DNA from: Nigrospora sphaerica
Lineage: Eukaryota; Ascomycota; Sordariomycetes; Amphisphaeriales; Apiosporaceae
Assembly: GCA_018287875.1 (NCBI GenBank)
Contig: JAGVVL010000015.1
Span: 1,550,001-1,614,000 of the forward strand
Reading direction: 5' to 3'
Length of the DNA: 64,000 bases
Below the pieces are notes generated by a model, which did no database searches, was not told where the DNA came from, and saw only the letters and a program-made list of their open reading frames with translations. How positions within the stretch are numbered: position 1 is the stretch's first letter; the number at the start of each line of letters is the position of its first letter. The translations under genes were made by a program, and so were the position numbers. Shown piece after piece: positions 23,424 through 34,757 of this stretch.

Positions 23424-25103
23424 TCACCAGCCACCGCGACCATCTCTCCACCCTCCGCCCCGCCCGCCGCGGTCGGCCGGCGGGTGGTATGGGGGCTGGC
23501 CCATGGGGGGTGGCGGCGGCGGCGGCGGCCAGCCGCCCATGGGTGGCATGCTGGGCGGCCAACCGTGGGGCTGCGAGGGCGCGCCGCCCAGGGGCGGGAT
23601 CGGGGGAGGCGGCGGCGGCCATGGGCCGGTCCAGTGGTGAGGGGGCGGGGGCGGAAGCGGGGGCGGCACGGACATGTTGGGCGCGAAAGGTGGCGGTGGG
23701 TACGGCAGGGCGGCCGGGCCCGAGAGGTTGGGGTGTTTGCCATGGTAGTTGTTGTGGTGGTGGTGGTGGTGGTGGTTGTTGTAATTGTTGGGCGCTGCGC
23801 TCGTGCGCTGCTGAGGCGGGGGGCTGCGTGTTCGCGGCGGCGACGGGGACCGCGTGTACCGTCGGCCCCGAGCCGGCGAAGCCGAACGCGAGCGGCTGTA
23901 CGACCGCCGACGTCGACTCTGATTCCGGGACCCCGAGACACGCCGTCGCTTGAACACGGGCCGGGACGAACTGCGGCTTCGGCTCCTCGAGCGCGACATC
24001 GATCGGGAGAGGCTCCGACCTCGACGGCGGCCGTTGGATCCGTCGGGATCCTTCCGCCGCTGCTTCATCTTCTCGCAAAAAGCCCGGGACCAGCCGTAGT
24101 ATGTCTCTCCACCGATGACCTCCCCCGTGACTTCGTCGCGGTGCACCTGCTGGCCTAGCTCGTCAATGTCCGTCGTGGGGTCGTCGCCGGCGTGGCCATC
24201 CTTGGCATAAATCCTATCTACGCTCGCGAGGAGGTCCTGCACCGCCGTAACCAAGCCTTTGTCTGCAGGGCCGGGGATGAACTGGAGCGGTTTCACCATG
24301 GCGGGGTTCATAGGTCGCGTAGACTTGGGCTCAATGACGGGCAGCCAGTTGGCGGCGGGCAAGTCGAACCAGGGGACGTTCGCGTCGCCATGCATGGCCG
24401 GCATGATGAAGGGAGCATCCTTGGTTGCTTTCGCGGTCGCGGTTGCCGAGGGCTCGCTGGCGGCTTTCGGGCCAGCGCGCAAGGCCGGCGCGTCGTGGGC
24501 GACGGCCTGCAGCTTGCTGATGAAGGCGGGCGCGAAATAGCCCTGCACACCCCACAGAGAAAGCAGCTCTAGGATCTTGGACTGGTGTTTTGGGGCGTTG
24601 GCAAAAGCAGCGGCGGCCTCGACCAAGCCGGGCAAGAAGGGCTCGACGAGAGCGGCCAGGCCGTCCTGGCGCTGGCGGACGAGGACATGGTGCAGCACGT
24701 CGTTCAGGATGTACAGAACATGCAGGCGCTTGCGCTTGGACGAGGGCGCGTGTGCGGCTCTGCTGGTGGCCAGGTCGTCCGCGAAGGAGTTGGCCAGGGC
24801 GGTTAAATACTTTCCGAGGGCCGCGACACGTGCGGGCGACTGCACCAGGTGATGCTTCAGCATCCACTGTTTGCTTTTCTACGAGGGACGACGGTTTAGC
24901 GGTGGCACGGGACGCCGAGGCCGGCTTAAAAAAAGATGGTGTGTTCTTCAAACCTGAACGTTGGCGGGCGAGCATCGCGAAATGGTCGCGTCGACGAGGC
25001 TGAAGAAGTCGTCCATCTCGCTGCGCGGGCAGGGCGCCGGATCGGGGCGGAGCAGGACAGCCACGAGCGTAGCCTTGGCGATGGCCAGCTGCGGCGACGC
25101 CAT
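23424..25103 (-). CDS. CHERP-like CID/RS-domain splicing protein
   Basis: 534 aa, two exons: 25103-24954 and 24878-23424. The join reads SPANVQ|KSKQWMLKHHLVQSPARVAAL, a typical CID (RNA polymerase II CTD-interaction/RPR) helix, with domain limits of about residues 1-170. KRKRLHVLYILNDVLHH is the conserved CID core. At about 195-325 come PWFDLPA, LQFIPGPADKGL and YYGWSRAFCEKMKQRRK, the arrangement seen in human CHERP, a U2 snRNP-associated splicing regulator. An Arg/Ser-rich domain (about 330-410) follows, then a His7 tract and long Pro/Gly-rich runs to the C-terminus. The likely role is nuclear, linking transcription and splicing. The intron donor is GTTTGA rather than GTAAGT, so that junction is less certain, though length and frame fit. 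An SR140-type protein is the alternative, but no RRM or SURP domain is seen. The start at 25103 gives the expected CID N-terminus. Confidence 0.82.
23744..23785 (+). repeat. GGT/GTT trinucleotide repeat (codes poly-His/Asn)
   Basis: Tandem GTT and GGT units. On the sense (minus) strand they encode Asn-flanked His7 in the low-complexity tail of the CHERP-like protein. Slippage-prone and coding. Confidence 0.85.
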
Positions 25104-26113
25104 GGTGACGAGCGAGGAGCGGAAGCCTTGCGGGACGATATGGGATGGGTTCAGAAGGCTGCTTGTGGTGTTGATCCCGCGATTCCCGTCTCCCGCCTCG
25201 AGCCACGAGCAGCGTCTGCGTCCGTCTGGGCTGCCCAAGTCTTGCGATGGAATGGATCGATCACCAGTCCACTATCAATCAACCAATCAGCCAGCCTTAA
25301 GCTTCAGGTGCTGGATGTGGTGGGATCCGATGAATTATGCGAGCCTGGCTCTCCTCGGCTTCGGGCTTCTTTGGCTGGCAGCGGTTCCCTCGGTTCGTTC
25401 AGATGTTGGCTAGATTCAACAGAGAGGAAGTTAAATGCTGGCTGGTACGAATGTACCTGCTGGGAATGCGGGCTAGATCCCATCCGTTACGGTGGGAAAA
25501 TGTTCCATTTCCATTCCGGCCTAGGTCCTATATTTTGCAACAGGGGGGGCCAATCAATCGGAGAAAACCACAGCCGGATCCCCAATTAAATTTCACTCCT
25601 GGCGACCGTCCAGGGGACCTGTTTCCTCCCACGTCCCAGCTTATTAGCCGTCAAGGTGGCATGGGCGCAACCGATGACGTTTCTCTGTGCGCTGGCCCCG
25701 ACCTGTCACGCTGCGATTCCCTACATCAAGATGCCCGCTTGGTCTACCTTGATAAAATATTGGACATGCTAAAGATGTCAGAAAGCCGGCCTGTCCTGGA
25801 GTCTGACTATCGGGGAATCCATCTACGCGATTCATCCGAGGATGCATAGCAGGCCGGCCGAACCAGCAAATTCCGCATGGGCAGAGAACGGCTCCAAGAT
25901 GCGGCACATCTCGGCAAGCCGACACGTATTGTAGCATCCTGGAGTGGACTTGTGTACATTTTAACCCCTAACCATGATCGGACCTGTCAAAAGCTAGGTA
26001 CCTGAAAGCGAAATATTGATACAACGGGGATCCCGTGAATGTCTTGTGAGGGCTGGGGCCAAAGCCGACGCCGCCCTGTCCTGTGAAGGGCCAGAGTGCG
26101 GCCATAATCAGGG
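25104..26113. promoter_or_regulatory. Intergenic region upstream of CHERP-like gene
   Basis: About 1 kb between two minus-strand genes. It should contain the CHERP-like promoter and the 3' end of the DUF4748 gene. Small open frames are present without recognisable content. Confidence 0.45.
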
Positions 26114-26701
26114 CTACGAGAATCGATCGCCCTTGGGGCTTTTGTACGGCACGCTGGCCTCGTACTTGCTCTTCTCAAATACCTGTTGCTTCTCGGTCGC
26201 CGGTGCGTGTCGTGTGGGCGCAGGGTCATCGCTCGCTTCCTGGCTGGGGGAGCCGGAGGGGTCGGTTCGCGGCGATGTGGCTCCGGTGCTGCTGCCACCA
26301 CCCATTGTCGACGAGGATCCCGGGTGGCTTGGGACGTTCTGCGAATATTCCATGGATTCGATCATCTGCTTTTTCCGGCGCGACGACTCATATTTGGCCG
26401 CGCGGTCGGCGTTGATGCTCTGCTTCGCGAAATAGTAGGCACCGCCGCCAGCTACCGACAGAGAGCCGTCAGTCCCGCCTCCTAGTCTCCAGCGGGAGGT
26501 CAAGAGTGCGCCAAGACTCACCTACGCAAAGCGAGCCCCATCCAAGCCTGTAGTGGCCCTGTGTTCAGCGGGATTCCCGTGGCGGTCATGATGGGCGTGT
26601 GGCAACCTACCAGAAAGATTTGACCTGGCGCCGGGTTAGCTACTGCTGTAAGCGGCATGCGACCATTGCGGAGGACTCACGTTGTTCATAGTGTAATACC
26701 A
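26114..26701 (-). CDS. DUF4748-type small protein (5' end unresolved)
   Basis: Small fungal protein recognised by YYFAKQSINADRAAKYESSRR, the core of the DUF4748 family, which has no established function. Supported exons on the minus strand are 26624-26526 and 26451-26114. They join as ...LNTGPLQAWMGLAL-P-GGGAYYFAKQ, with a GTAGGT donor that keeps frame. A preceding exon ending at 26681 (reading VLHYEQ) fits in phase to QIFLVGCHTPIMTATGIPLNTG. Its start is not found; it may begin after an acceptor at 26702-26703 with the initiator codon in a further small exon. The ATG at 26589, inside the second exon, is an alternative start. The C-terminal half is Ser/Pro-rich and ends KSPKGDRFS. The N-terminal half holds short hydrophobic stretches (IFLVGC, WMGLAL), so membrane or mitochondrial association is possible but not shown. 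Confidence 0.65.
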
Positions 26702-27854
26702 CTACGAGGACGCGGCACGGCGTAGGTGGGATTAAATGGGCCGAGGGGGGTTTGCAAAGGAGATGGTGCTACTGTGTGTTTTTCGCGCAGGCGACAGAAG
26801 CCGGAATGCCGTCTTGATAAAGCGCATTGGAGGAGGGATGGATATTCGTTCGGTTTTGAGATTCTCGTACGATCCCAAGCTCTCTGATAGGCACGACGCG
26901 GGCAGCTCCAACAATGCTACCCCTTTGGGTTAGTTGGAGCCGAATGAATCCACGTACCTTCAGGTACTTGCTTTCGGTACTCCGTATTAGTGGAAGCTCC
27001 AACTCTTCAGGTCTCGCGGGCTGGCTAGGTCGCCTGGCAGGGCTCCCTCCCAGTCCACTCCTATCCCATACTTGTGGACATCGAGTTAGGGTAGCATGTA
27101 AGGTACGCCTACAAACATGTAGGTATCTGGCCAAGCCGGCAGAGGTTGCTAGCAGCCTGTGTTTCGCATCGACGCCATCTATGGGTAAGGTTACTTTCTG
27201 GCTGTGCTACTTATCAAGTATCGCACACGACCGTATGCGCCCGTGGACAGCGGTACATGTCTTCACAAAGATGTACGAAAACCCTGCTGTTTGAATGACG
27301 CAGCCAAGATATATCCATACCTAGTACCTATAGGTACGCAGGTAATGCTGGTGCCATTATGCTAGATGTAAGTAAAGTATTCAACATTGCATCTTAAGGT
27401 ATTCGAACATAAAACTCTCCCATTCCGTGTTCTGTCCAGTGAGTCCTACGTGGTACCACGAGCATGGGTTGCGGACCTGGTCTTGATCAGGTCGTCCGCT
27501 GTTCCATAGCAACCGTACTCTCCAAAGGTGTGTAGGTACCCAACTCATCCACTCCGTACCCTGGAAGTTAGATGATGTACAGAAAAGAAACACCGCCGCC
27601 CGGCTTCGCAAGCGCGCCAAGACTGCCCAAAGCATAGCGTTAGGCATTGATCGTCACTGAACAAGGCTTGTCGCTTGGAGCTTGCTAAATTGGCCTTCTA
27701 AACCAGTCGCCGGGTAGGTTGGCTGGGAATACCTACCGCCCTCGCTGCGTACCACGTCTCAAGGCGTTCGCGTTTCGTTTCGATTGTCCTCTTCGTACAG
27801 ACTTTATTCGGGAGCCAAGAGCCGTGTAAAGGTGCTCTTCAGCCCGCCCATTGT

Positions 27855-27935
27855 ATCTTTTTTGCCCCCATTCCTCCGTCGCTCCTCATCCCGCTTTCTC
27901 TCCCTCTCTATTTCTCTCCATTTGTCGACCGCTAC
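27855..27935 (+). promoter_or_regulatory. CT-rich putative core promoter
   Basis: Polypyrimidine tract about 430 bp upstream of the 5-phosphatase ATG. It is similar in kind and relative position to tracts before the epoxide-hydrolase-like and transportin genes. Called on composition and position only. Confidence 0.4.
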
Positions 27936-28185
27936 AACCAAAGATCGCCGGCCAAAACCCAATCCTCCCCACGGCAGAACGAAGACCCTCTCTCTGCATT
28001 TAGAGTCGACTGCAACTAAACCCACTCAAGGGTGCCGCCGCGCAGGCCTGCCCCGCTGTCCGGCTTGCATATTACGATAGCCAACCTACATTCTCCTGGC
28101 TAAGCCTTCCCCGGCCGACCGTCATCCCATACACCGAACGCTATCTGCAATCTCCAAGGGGCACACGACACTCGTTTGCAACCGA

Positions 28186-28305
28186 ATGGCCCCTGAAGCC
28201 GCATGGTTAGATGCACTGAACCCCCTAAGCCGCAGCCGAAGCAGGAGAAGAGGGCGAAGCCGCAGCAGCAGCAGCAGCAACAGCCGGCACTTTACCGGGT
28301 CATGA
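28186..28305 (+). CDS. Upstream ORF in the 5-phosphatase leader, RS-rich peptide
   Basis: A 39-codon frame starting at ATG 28186 and ending at TGA 28303-28305, 58 bp before the main ATG and in a different frame. The predicted peptide is Arg/Ser-rich, partly because of a CCGCAG/CAG repeat (28257-28281). It could act as a translation-limiting upstream ORF if it lies on the mRNA. It may be coincidental, because no transcript data are available. Confidence 0.35.
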   Translation: MAPEAAWLDALNPLSRSRSRRRGRSRSSSSSNSRHFTGS

Positions 28306-28363
28306 GCTGCCCCGCGGCCTGACTGACCGATCACATCAAGCTTTCCGAACTTCGTTCGCTATC

Positions 28364-31300
28364 ATGGAGTCGCAAGAGGGAGACGGGCCTGATGGCACAT
28401 CCCTGAAGCCCGTTTCGTCCTTGAGGGCCCGATTCGAGAACATGAGCAAGCCCAGCGACTCGCCTCCGCCGTCCGCTGCTCCTTCCACCGCGCCCGCCGT
28501 TCCCGCGCCGTCGCCGCGAAATCCTTCACCCACGCCCAAACCGCCCCCCATACCAGAGACGAGACCGGTTCGAAGCACGCCATCGGTGAACCAGGACGAT
28601 GGGAGACCATCGGTCCACAAACCGACACCTCCCCAGATATCGCAGACCACGGGTACCCTGGCCCACGGCCGGCTGGCCAACCCCCCGCCGCTGAGCCCGA
28701 GACCCGTCAAGCCGCCGCCGTCGGTCCTGGTAGACCCTCCGCACTCGCCGCCGAAAGGGAGGGTTCCGAATCCCGTGGGGGGCGACGGGAGTCAGCTCAC
28801 AATAGACCCCACCAAGACCCCCAACACGCCCACGACGCCTTATAAGATGTCCAGCCGGCCACATACCCCTATCCTCGAGCCGCGCCGCTCACCGAGGTTG
28901 TCCGCCTCGCAGCCGCCGTCCCCCCGCCCCCGCCGTTCCGTCGAACTGAGGAAGGACCGCGACGCCAAGGCGGCCGCACCGCCGGTTCCTCCGCCTATCA
29001 ACCGCGCTGAAAAGCCCGGGGCTGGCCGACTGTCCCAGCACTTCGAAAACGGCTATAGGCCGCCGCCCATAAGTCAAGTTGCAACCGAGAAGTCGCCCTT
29101 CAACAGCCCTCCAAGCAGTCCTGAACGCGATCAGCCACCAGAGCTCCCCAACCGACCACCGGCACGACCGCTTGCCCCCAAGCCGGGCGCCCTTGCTAGG
29201 ACCAACACTTTCCCGGCGCAATTTGAGCCGCCCCCTGTCCATCCTTCTGTCATGAGCCGGAGGCAGGATATGAATGGCACTGGAAAGATCCCGGCAGCCC
29301 TTGTCGTCAGCGCCGAGCCGCCTCCACCGGCACTGCCAACGCGTCCACACACCGTCGTCGATCCTCAGCAGCCGCGGATACCAGCGACCACGACAGCCAA
29401 GCCGCCGCCACGTCCACCGCGGCCTGGCCTTCACATCCCTTCAACAATCACGCCTACAGAGAATGGGAAGCGGGTAATCTCCAACCCCCCGACGCAACCT
29501 CAGTCCGCGACGCATTTCGTACCACCGCCGCCCACCCGGACCCACGGGAGGTCTATGACGGTGGACAGAACGTCTGATAGAACGCCCCCAGAGTTCCGCG
29601 AGCCGCCCCGGAGGATGAACACGGTTGTTGAGAGAAAGGGACGCGTACCAGAATCGCAAGTGTCTGGCCCTACCGCGCTCTCGGCCCAAATTACGACCAC
29701 GTACCCGGACTCGTCCAATATCAACCGGCGGCCGCCCTACACGAAGAAGGGGGTCCACGAAGTCTATACCAAGTATGACACGCGGATCGTCGATATTTGT
29801 GGACAGTATGTCTGCACCAGCGGCCATTTGACGCGGGTGTGGAGTCTGCTGGATGGCGAGCTCTTAATGAGCTTTGCACATGGGGAAGGCGTCAAAGCAA
29901 CCGCAGTGGCCTTTAAATGCGGCATGAACGTTGACGACGAAGGCTCCAGGCTATGGATTGGCAACAGTGTTGGCGAGATAATGGAGGCGGATGTGGCGAC
30001 GTCCAGCATTGTTGGCAGCAAATCGACTGCTCACAGCCGTTACGAAATTACGAGGATCTACCGATATTACAACCAGATGTGGTCTCTGGATGAGAGCGGA
30101 GCGTTGCACGTCTGGGGCCCCGATAGCGACGGCTCCCCCAACCTCCACAACCCTCCCCACCAGAGTTATAGACTTCCCCGCGGTCATACCTTCTCTCTCA
30201 TTGTCGGCACTGAGCTATGGCATGCCACGGGCAAAGAAATACGCGTTTTCGCTCCGACGCTCGACAACAGCGTCCAGGTCCAGGTCCTGGTACGGCCCAT
30301 GATTGCCGAAGGCGCCGGCGACGTAACTTCAGGGGCGCTTATCAAATCACAACCTGGCAAGGTGTATCTCGGACACAGTGACGGGAAAGTCAGCATCTGG
30401 TCGCAGCAGGATTTCACCTGCCTAGGGGTGCTCACCGTGAGCACGTGGAAAATTAATGCGCTGGCCGGCGTGGCCGGCCAGCTCTGGGCAGGCTTCAACA
30501 CTGGTAAGATCTGCACTTACGACATTGAGCAGTCGCCGTGGGTGGTCAAAAAGGAATGGCAGGCACACCCCAGCAACCCCGTTCTCAGACTGGCCGCCGA
30601 CGACGCGAGCTTCTACAAAGTCGACCGCCTGCAGGTCGTCTCTTTGGGTGCGGACAATATGGTGCGGTGCTGGGATGGGCTATTGCAGGACGACTACCTC
30701 GAAGGGCAGATGAAATCACTCGATTCCCAATACTGCGAGTTCGAGGACATCAAGGCCATGGTGATGACGTGGAACGCGGGCGCCTCAACCCCTACCAGCC
30801 TCCGGTACTCGGAGCAGGACGCCACGTTTGTGCAAAACCTCATCGAGTCCAGTGGCAGTCCCGACATTCTGGTTTTCGGCTTCCAAGAGCTGGTTGACTT
30901 GGAGGACAAAAAGGCCACGGCGAAACGCCTGTTCAAATCCAAGAAGAAAGATGCCGTGACGGACCAGGAGCGGATGAGCCACCAGTATCGGGACTGGAGG
31001 GATTATTTGATTCGATCCCTGGACGATTACATGCCATCGGACTGTCTCTACCACCTTCTCCACACCTCGACGCTCGTCGGTCTCTTCACCTGCATTTTTG
31101 TGAAATCAACCATACGGGATCGCATCACCAACCTCAGCAGCGCCGATGTGAAGCGAGGGATGGGCGGCCTGCACGGGAACAAGGGGGCCATCATCGTGCG
31201 TTTCATGGTGGACGATACGTCCATGTGCTTCATCAACTGCCATCTGGCGGCGGGGCAATCCCAGGCCAACGCGAGACACACGGACATTGCCTCCATTATG

Positions 31301-32021
31301 GACAGCACGATGCTGCCCGCCGAGCGCGACGCCAACATCCGCATCGACAGTTTCATGGGGGGCGGCGATGGAACCATGATTCTCGACCACGAGCTCTGTC
31401 TCATCAATGGCGACCTCAACTACCGCATCGACACCATGTCTCGGGACACGGTTGTGGCGGCGGTCAAGGCTAACAACCTGACCAAGCTCCTCGACCGGGA
31501 CCAGCTTCTCGTCGCGCGACGTCGCAACCCGGGCTTCCGGCTCCGGGCCTTTGAGGAAATGCCCATTACCTTTGCACCGACGTACAAGTACGACGTAGGA
31601 ACGGACAATTACGACACCAGCGAGAAAAAACGGTCGCCGGCTTGGTGCGATCGCCTCCTTCACCGGGGATGCGGCAAGATCGAGCAACTCGACTACCGAA
31701 GACACGAGGTCCGGGTCTCGGATCACCGACCGGTGACGGGCCAGTTCAAGTTTACCATCAAGAGAGTGTCGCCTAAGCGGCGCGCAATGACGTGGGCGGA
31801 CTGCCAGCAGCGCTTTGAAGACATGCGGGAGAGAGAGGCCGGGGCAGAAAAGTGAGTCCCGGTGGCGACCAAGAGGGCCCAGTTGACGAGTCGCTAACGG
31901 AGCGCATAGGCTACATTATCTCAGCAAGGTCCTAGGCTATGATGCCGCCACGGCCGAGAGTCTTATACAAGACAAACCAAAGCGAACGTTGTCGCGAAGT
32001 CCCAGCCGACGGATGGATTAG
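28364..32021 (+). CDS. Inositol polyphosphate 5-phosphatase with WD40-like domain
   Basis: 1199 aa to the first stop, two exons: 28364-31851 and 31910-32021. The intron has a GTGAGT donor and a GCTAAC branch-like site. Residues 1-460 are Pro/Ser-rich and disordered, with several PxxP SH3-type motifs (APPVPPP, PALPTRPH). Residues ~465-770 form a WD40-like propeller, starting HEVYTKYDTRIVDICG and containing IWSQQDF and VRCWDG. Residues ~790-1145 are the catalytic IPPc domain: MVMTWNAG, GLHGNKGAI (~935), NCHLAAGQ, NGDLNYRID (~1015), PAWCDRLL (~1091) and SDHRPVTG (~1118). All active-site motifs are intact. It should remove the 5-phosphate of phosphoinositides or inositol phosphates at membranes; the combination resembles fungal and plant WD40-5PTases. 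Exon 2 encodes HYLSKVLGYDAATAESLI, a UBA-like helix. The TAG at 32019-32021 is followed in the same frame by 66 more codons (see separate entry). The start ATG is followed by a Met-Glu-Ser-Gln acidic beginning, with no upstream in-frame ATG. Confidence 0.9.
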
Positions 32022-32222
32022 AAGGCCCCCGTCGAGAGTGATGCCATGGACGGCAGCGCGTCACTGATGGACTTTTACGAGGAGGCACGGACCCAGGCGG
32101 CGACGCGGAGCGCCTCGATGCATTTGCAGAGGCGTCAGCGAGGAAGTCCAGGCGGGCACTTCGAGAACATCCGCCAGCTGTCGTCGGAGACGCGAAAGAC
32201 GGTGCGGCGGACCTCACAATAG
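32022..32222 (+). CDS. In-frame continuation of 5-phosphatase beyond TAG
   Basis: Directly after the TAG at 32019-32021 the same frame stays open for 66 codons to a TAG at 32220-32222. It reads like protein: MDGSASLMDFYEEAR, SASMHLQRRQRGSPGG and HFENIRQLSSETRKTVRR. Its content of charged and helical residues matches the end of the preceding exon. Likely explanations are a nonsense mutation or base-call error in a longer ancestral C-terminus, stop-codon readthrough, or an alternative in-frame splice (AAG at 31927 followed by GTCCTA; acceptor ATTAG at 32021), which would remove 93 nt including the stop. No peroxisomal SKL-type signal is present at the extended end. Confidence 0.55.
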   Translation, partial: KAPVESDAMDGSASLMDFYEEARTQAATRSASMHLQRRQRGSPGGHFENIRQLSSETRKTVRRTSQ

Positions 32223-33243
32223 ATACGGAGAGCCAGTTGTTTTTTCGGTGTTGATAGACAGAGACATATTGGGCCCCGGCGCAAGGTGTTGGCCGGCTGG
32301 GATGCTTCGGCAGCTGAATAGATTCCCCGATTGCCTACTAGCATCTATACCATCATGATTTACGAGTGAGGACTCTCTCGGCATGCTTAGGTCTACTTTT
32401 TCCGCCCATGGTCCTGCACAAAGAAAGATGGGAGTGTTGTCTGACGTCACTTCCATGGTTTTATGGTCAGGTTACCGGGACCGCCAAACCTTTGGAAGCT
32501 GCGATTGAGTATTGCTATCCCATGAAAAGAGAAAATGGGAGGCGGTTTTGGATTATAGGGTTTAGTAGCGAACAGCGGGAGACATGGGTAGTTTAGCAGC
32601 GTACAACCAAACAACCCCTCGTATCAAGGGCCATCCTCAGTCTTTCCCCAAAGCTATGTATTCGTAAATTAAAAGCAAGCACTGGGTTCTCTTGTAATAT
32701 CCATTTGGTGAGGCTGGCTCTGGTTATATCACGTCTCGTTGAGGTTCAGGATGACGCAAATATTGATTTATGATGAAACATTTCTTGTATATGGTGCTTC
32801 AGGTCGCAGACTGTTGTCCTTTGGTTCTTCCGAGGTCTCGCAACGAGCGTGTATTGCTTCAAGCCAGTCCTGGGTAAGCCAAAGCTGGTCACAAAATCCG
32901 GGGAAGTGGCGACGGCTACGCACCCCCCCCCCCCCCCCCCCCTATTAAACCCCTGTCTGAACCTCGGCAACTCCCCGCCTTTGCCTAGGTACCTTACCTC
33001 TTCCAGCTTTGGACCCGTAGGGTACCCCGGCTTCCGGGCGTTACAACCGTACCTACCTCTTTATTCCTAGATCCAAACCTCGCGGTCATTCTCCGACACT
33101 CACTTCTTCACGCTGACTACTTACCTTTGTTTGGGCCAAGCGATTGTGAAGTGCCAGAGCAGTCGTGAAAACGCCAGAGACAGCCCGCACGTAATCAATT
33201 GCCCTTTCTCGCCCCCGCAACCTCCTACTGGAAACAGCCCAGC
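32223..33243. other. Intergenic region, 3' of 5-phosphatase to SDR
   Basis: About 1 kb, comparatively AT-rich from 32400 to 32800, where the 5-phosphatase polyadenylation region should be. A C20 run at 32923-32942 and GTACC-rich sequence (32985-33060) precede the SDR gene, where its promoter must lie. No supported ORF. Confidence 0.5.
32923..32942 (+). repeat. C20 homopolymer
   Basis: Twenty consecutive C about 300 bp upstream of the SDR start codon. Seen directly; length may be approximate because of slippage. Confidence 0.9.
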
Positions 33244-34246
33244 ATGGCCGACGAGACTGCCCTCCATGACTTCCCGTCGCTCTTCTCGCTCAAGGGCAAG
33301 GTGATTGTGGTGACGGGCGGTTCGCGCGGCCTCGGTCTGAACGCAGCCTCGGCGTGGGTTTCCCCTTTCCCCCGGCGGCGCGGCCGCGTGGTGGTGGCCC
33401 CCCCCTCGCCCGGCTGAACCTCCGGCTGGAAGGCCGACTGGCTGACACGAGACCCTCTTCTCGCCCTCGCACAGATTCCTCCAGGCCGGCGCCGCCAAGG
33501 TCTTCATCACGTCGCGCAAGGCTAAGGCGTGCGAGGCGGCGTGCGCGCAGCTCAACGCGCTGCCAAACCGGGCGCCGGGGGCGCAGGCGATATCGGTGCC
33601 GGCCGACAGCGCGACGGTGGAGGGCATCGAGAGCCTGCTGGCGCAGGTGAAGCGGCACACGGAGCACGTCGACGTGCTCTTCGCCAACGCGGGCGCCTCG
33701 TGGGGCGAGGCCTTCGACACGCACCCCGACGCCGCCTTCGCCAAGGTCATGGACCTGAACGTCAAGGCCGTCTTCAACACGATCCGCCTCTTCGCGCCGC
33801 TGCTGCAGGCGCGCGCCACGCTCGACGACCCGAGCCGCGTCCTCATCACGGCGAGCGTCGCCGGCCTCGGCATCGGCACCGTCGGCCGCCAGGGCACCTA
33901 CGGCTACAGCGCCTCCAAGGCGGCCGTCCTGCACCTCGGCCGCAACCTCGCCATTGAGCTCGGCCCCCGCCACATCACCGTCAACAGCATCTGCCCCGGC
34001 TTCTTCCCCACCAAGATGGCCAACGGCCTGCTCGAGATGACGGGCGGCCTCGAAAAGCACGCCCGCGGCAACCCCATGGGCCGCCTCGGCCGCCCCGAGG
34101 ACATCGCCGGCGCCGTCGTCTACCTCGCCTCGCGCGCCGGCGCCCACGTCAACGGCGCCGCCATCGAGATCGACGGCGGCGCCCTCTGGTCTCGCGGCGC
34201 GCTGCACGGCGCCGGGGACGAGGACGAGGCCAAGGCCAAGCTGTAG
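33244..34246 (+). CDS. Short-chain dehydrogenase/reductase (3-oxoacyl-reductase/RhlG-like)
   Basis: Classical SDR, 293 aa, two exons: 33244-33353 and 33475-34246. VTGGSRGLG (23-31) is the nucleotide-binding loop and FANAG is the NNAG equivalent. Ser163 (ITASVAG), Tyr180 and Lys184 (YSASK) are the catalytic residues. PG-F at ICPGFFPTKM and GRPEDIAGAVVYLAS with IEIDGG at the C-terminus are typical of 3-oxoacyl-ACP reductase/RhlG-like members, which usually reduce 3-oxo substrates with NADPH. The frame is complete with normal length. The second exon is extremely GC-rich at third positions compared with the 5-phosphatase gene upstream. The physiological substrate is unknown. It converges with the N2227 gene. 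Confidence 0.88.
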
Positions 34247-34757
34247 ACGGGGGCTCGGAACAAGGGGACGCGGCTCCGGATTGGCCAAAACGGCAAGGCC
34301 CGTGTTTGGGTTGAGCTTGGTGCGCTGGATTTCTCTAATGATGCATGATACCTTGGAGTGATACAAGAAGCTATGCGGATGCTAGTAGTTCGTAACCCCG
34401 TCCGTCCATCCCCCGTCGCTAGACGCGAATAACAGAACCTTCATGGAATATCCACCAGTCAATGATACAATGCCACATTAGTAGCGTGCCGTAAATTGCC
34501 CTTCCTTTCCCTCATAAGCCGATGGTTGGTGCTGGTAATAAATCCTCTATGCGCTGGATACAATCATGACGCCTCTCTCCTCGAGGCATCTCTCTCGGCG
34601 TCGACCAGCGTCTGCCTGGCATTGACCACGAATATCGTCGTGGGCTGTGGGGCGGCAAGCCCGCCTTCTCGCGGTGTCGGCCGTCAGTGCCGAAGCTCGC
34701 CGCGTCTCTCGCCTACGAAAGAGGGCGGGTATGGTTCGTCCGCGCCAAGCGTTCGTC
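34247..34757. other. Convergent 3' region, SDR / N2227 genes
   Basis: About 510 bp between two convergent stop codons, holding both transcript ends. AT-richer in 34300-34560. No ORF or repeat of note. Confidence 0.5.

Larger units (their letters stand above)
26702..28363. promoter_or_regulatory. Divergent intergenic region with leader of 5-phosphatase gene
   Basis: About 1.7 kb between divergent genes. It contains clustered TAGGTAC motifs around 26975-27350 and a CT-rich tract at 27855-27935, the likely promoter or transcription-start area of the plus-strand gene. A 40-codon upstream ORF (28186-28305) and a CAG repeat (28261-28281) lie in the presumed leader. Confidence 0.5.
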
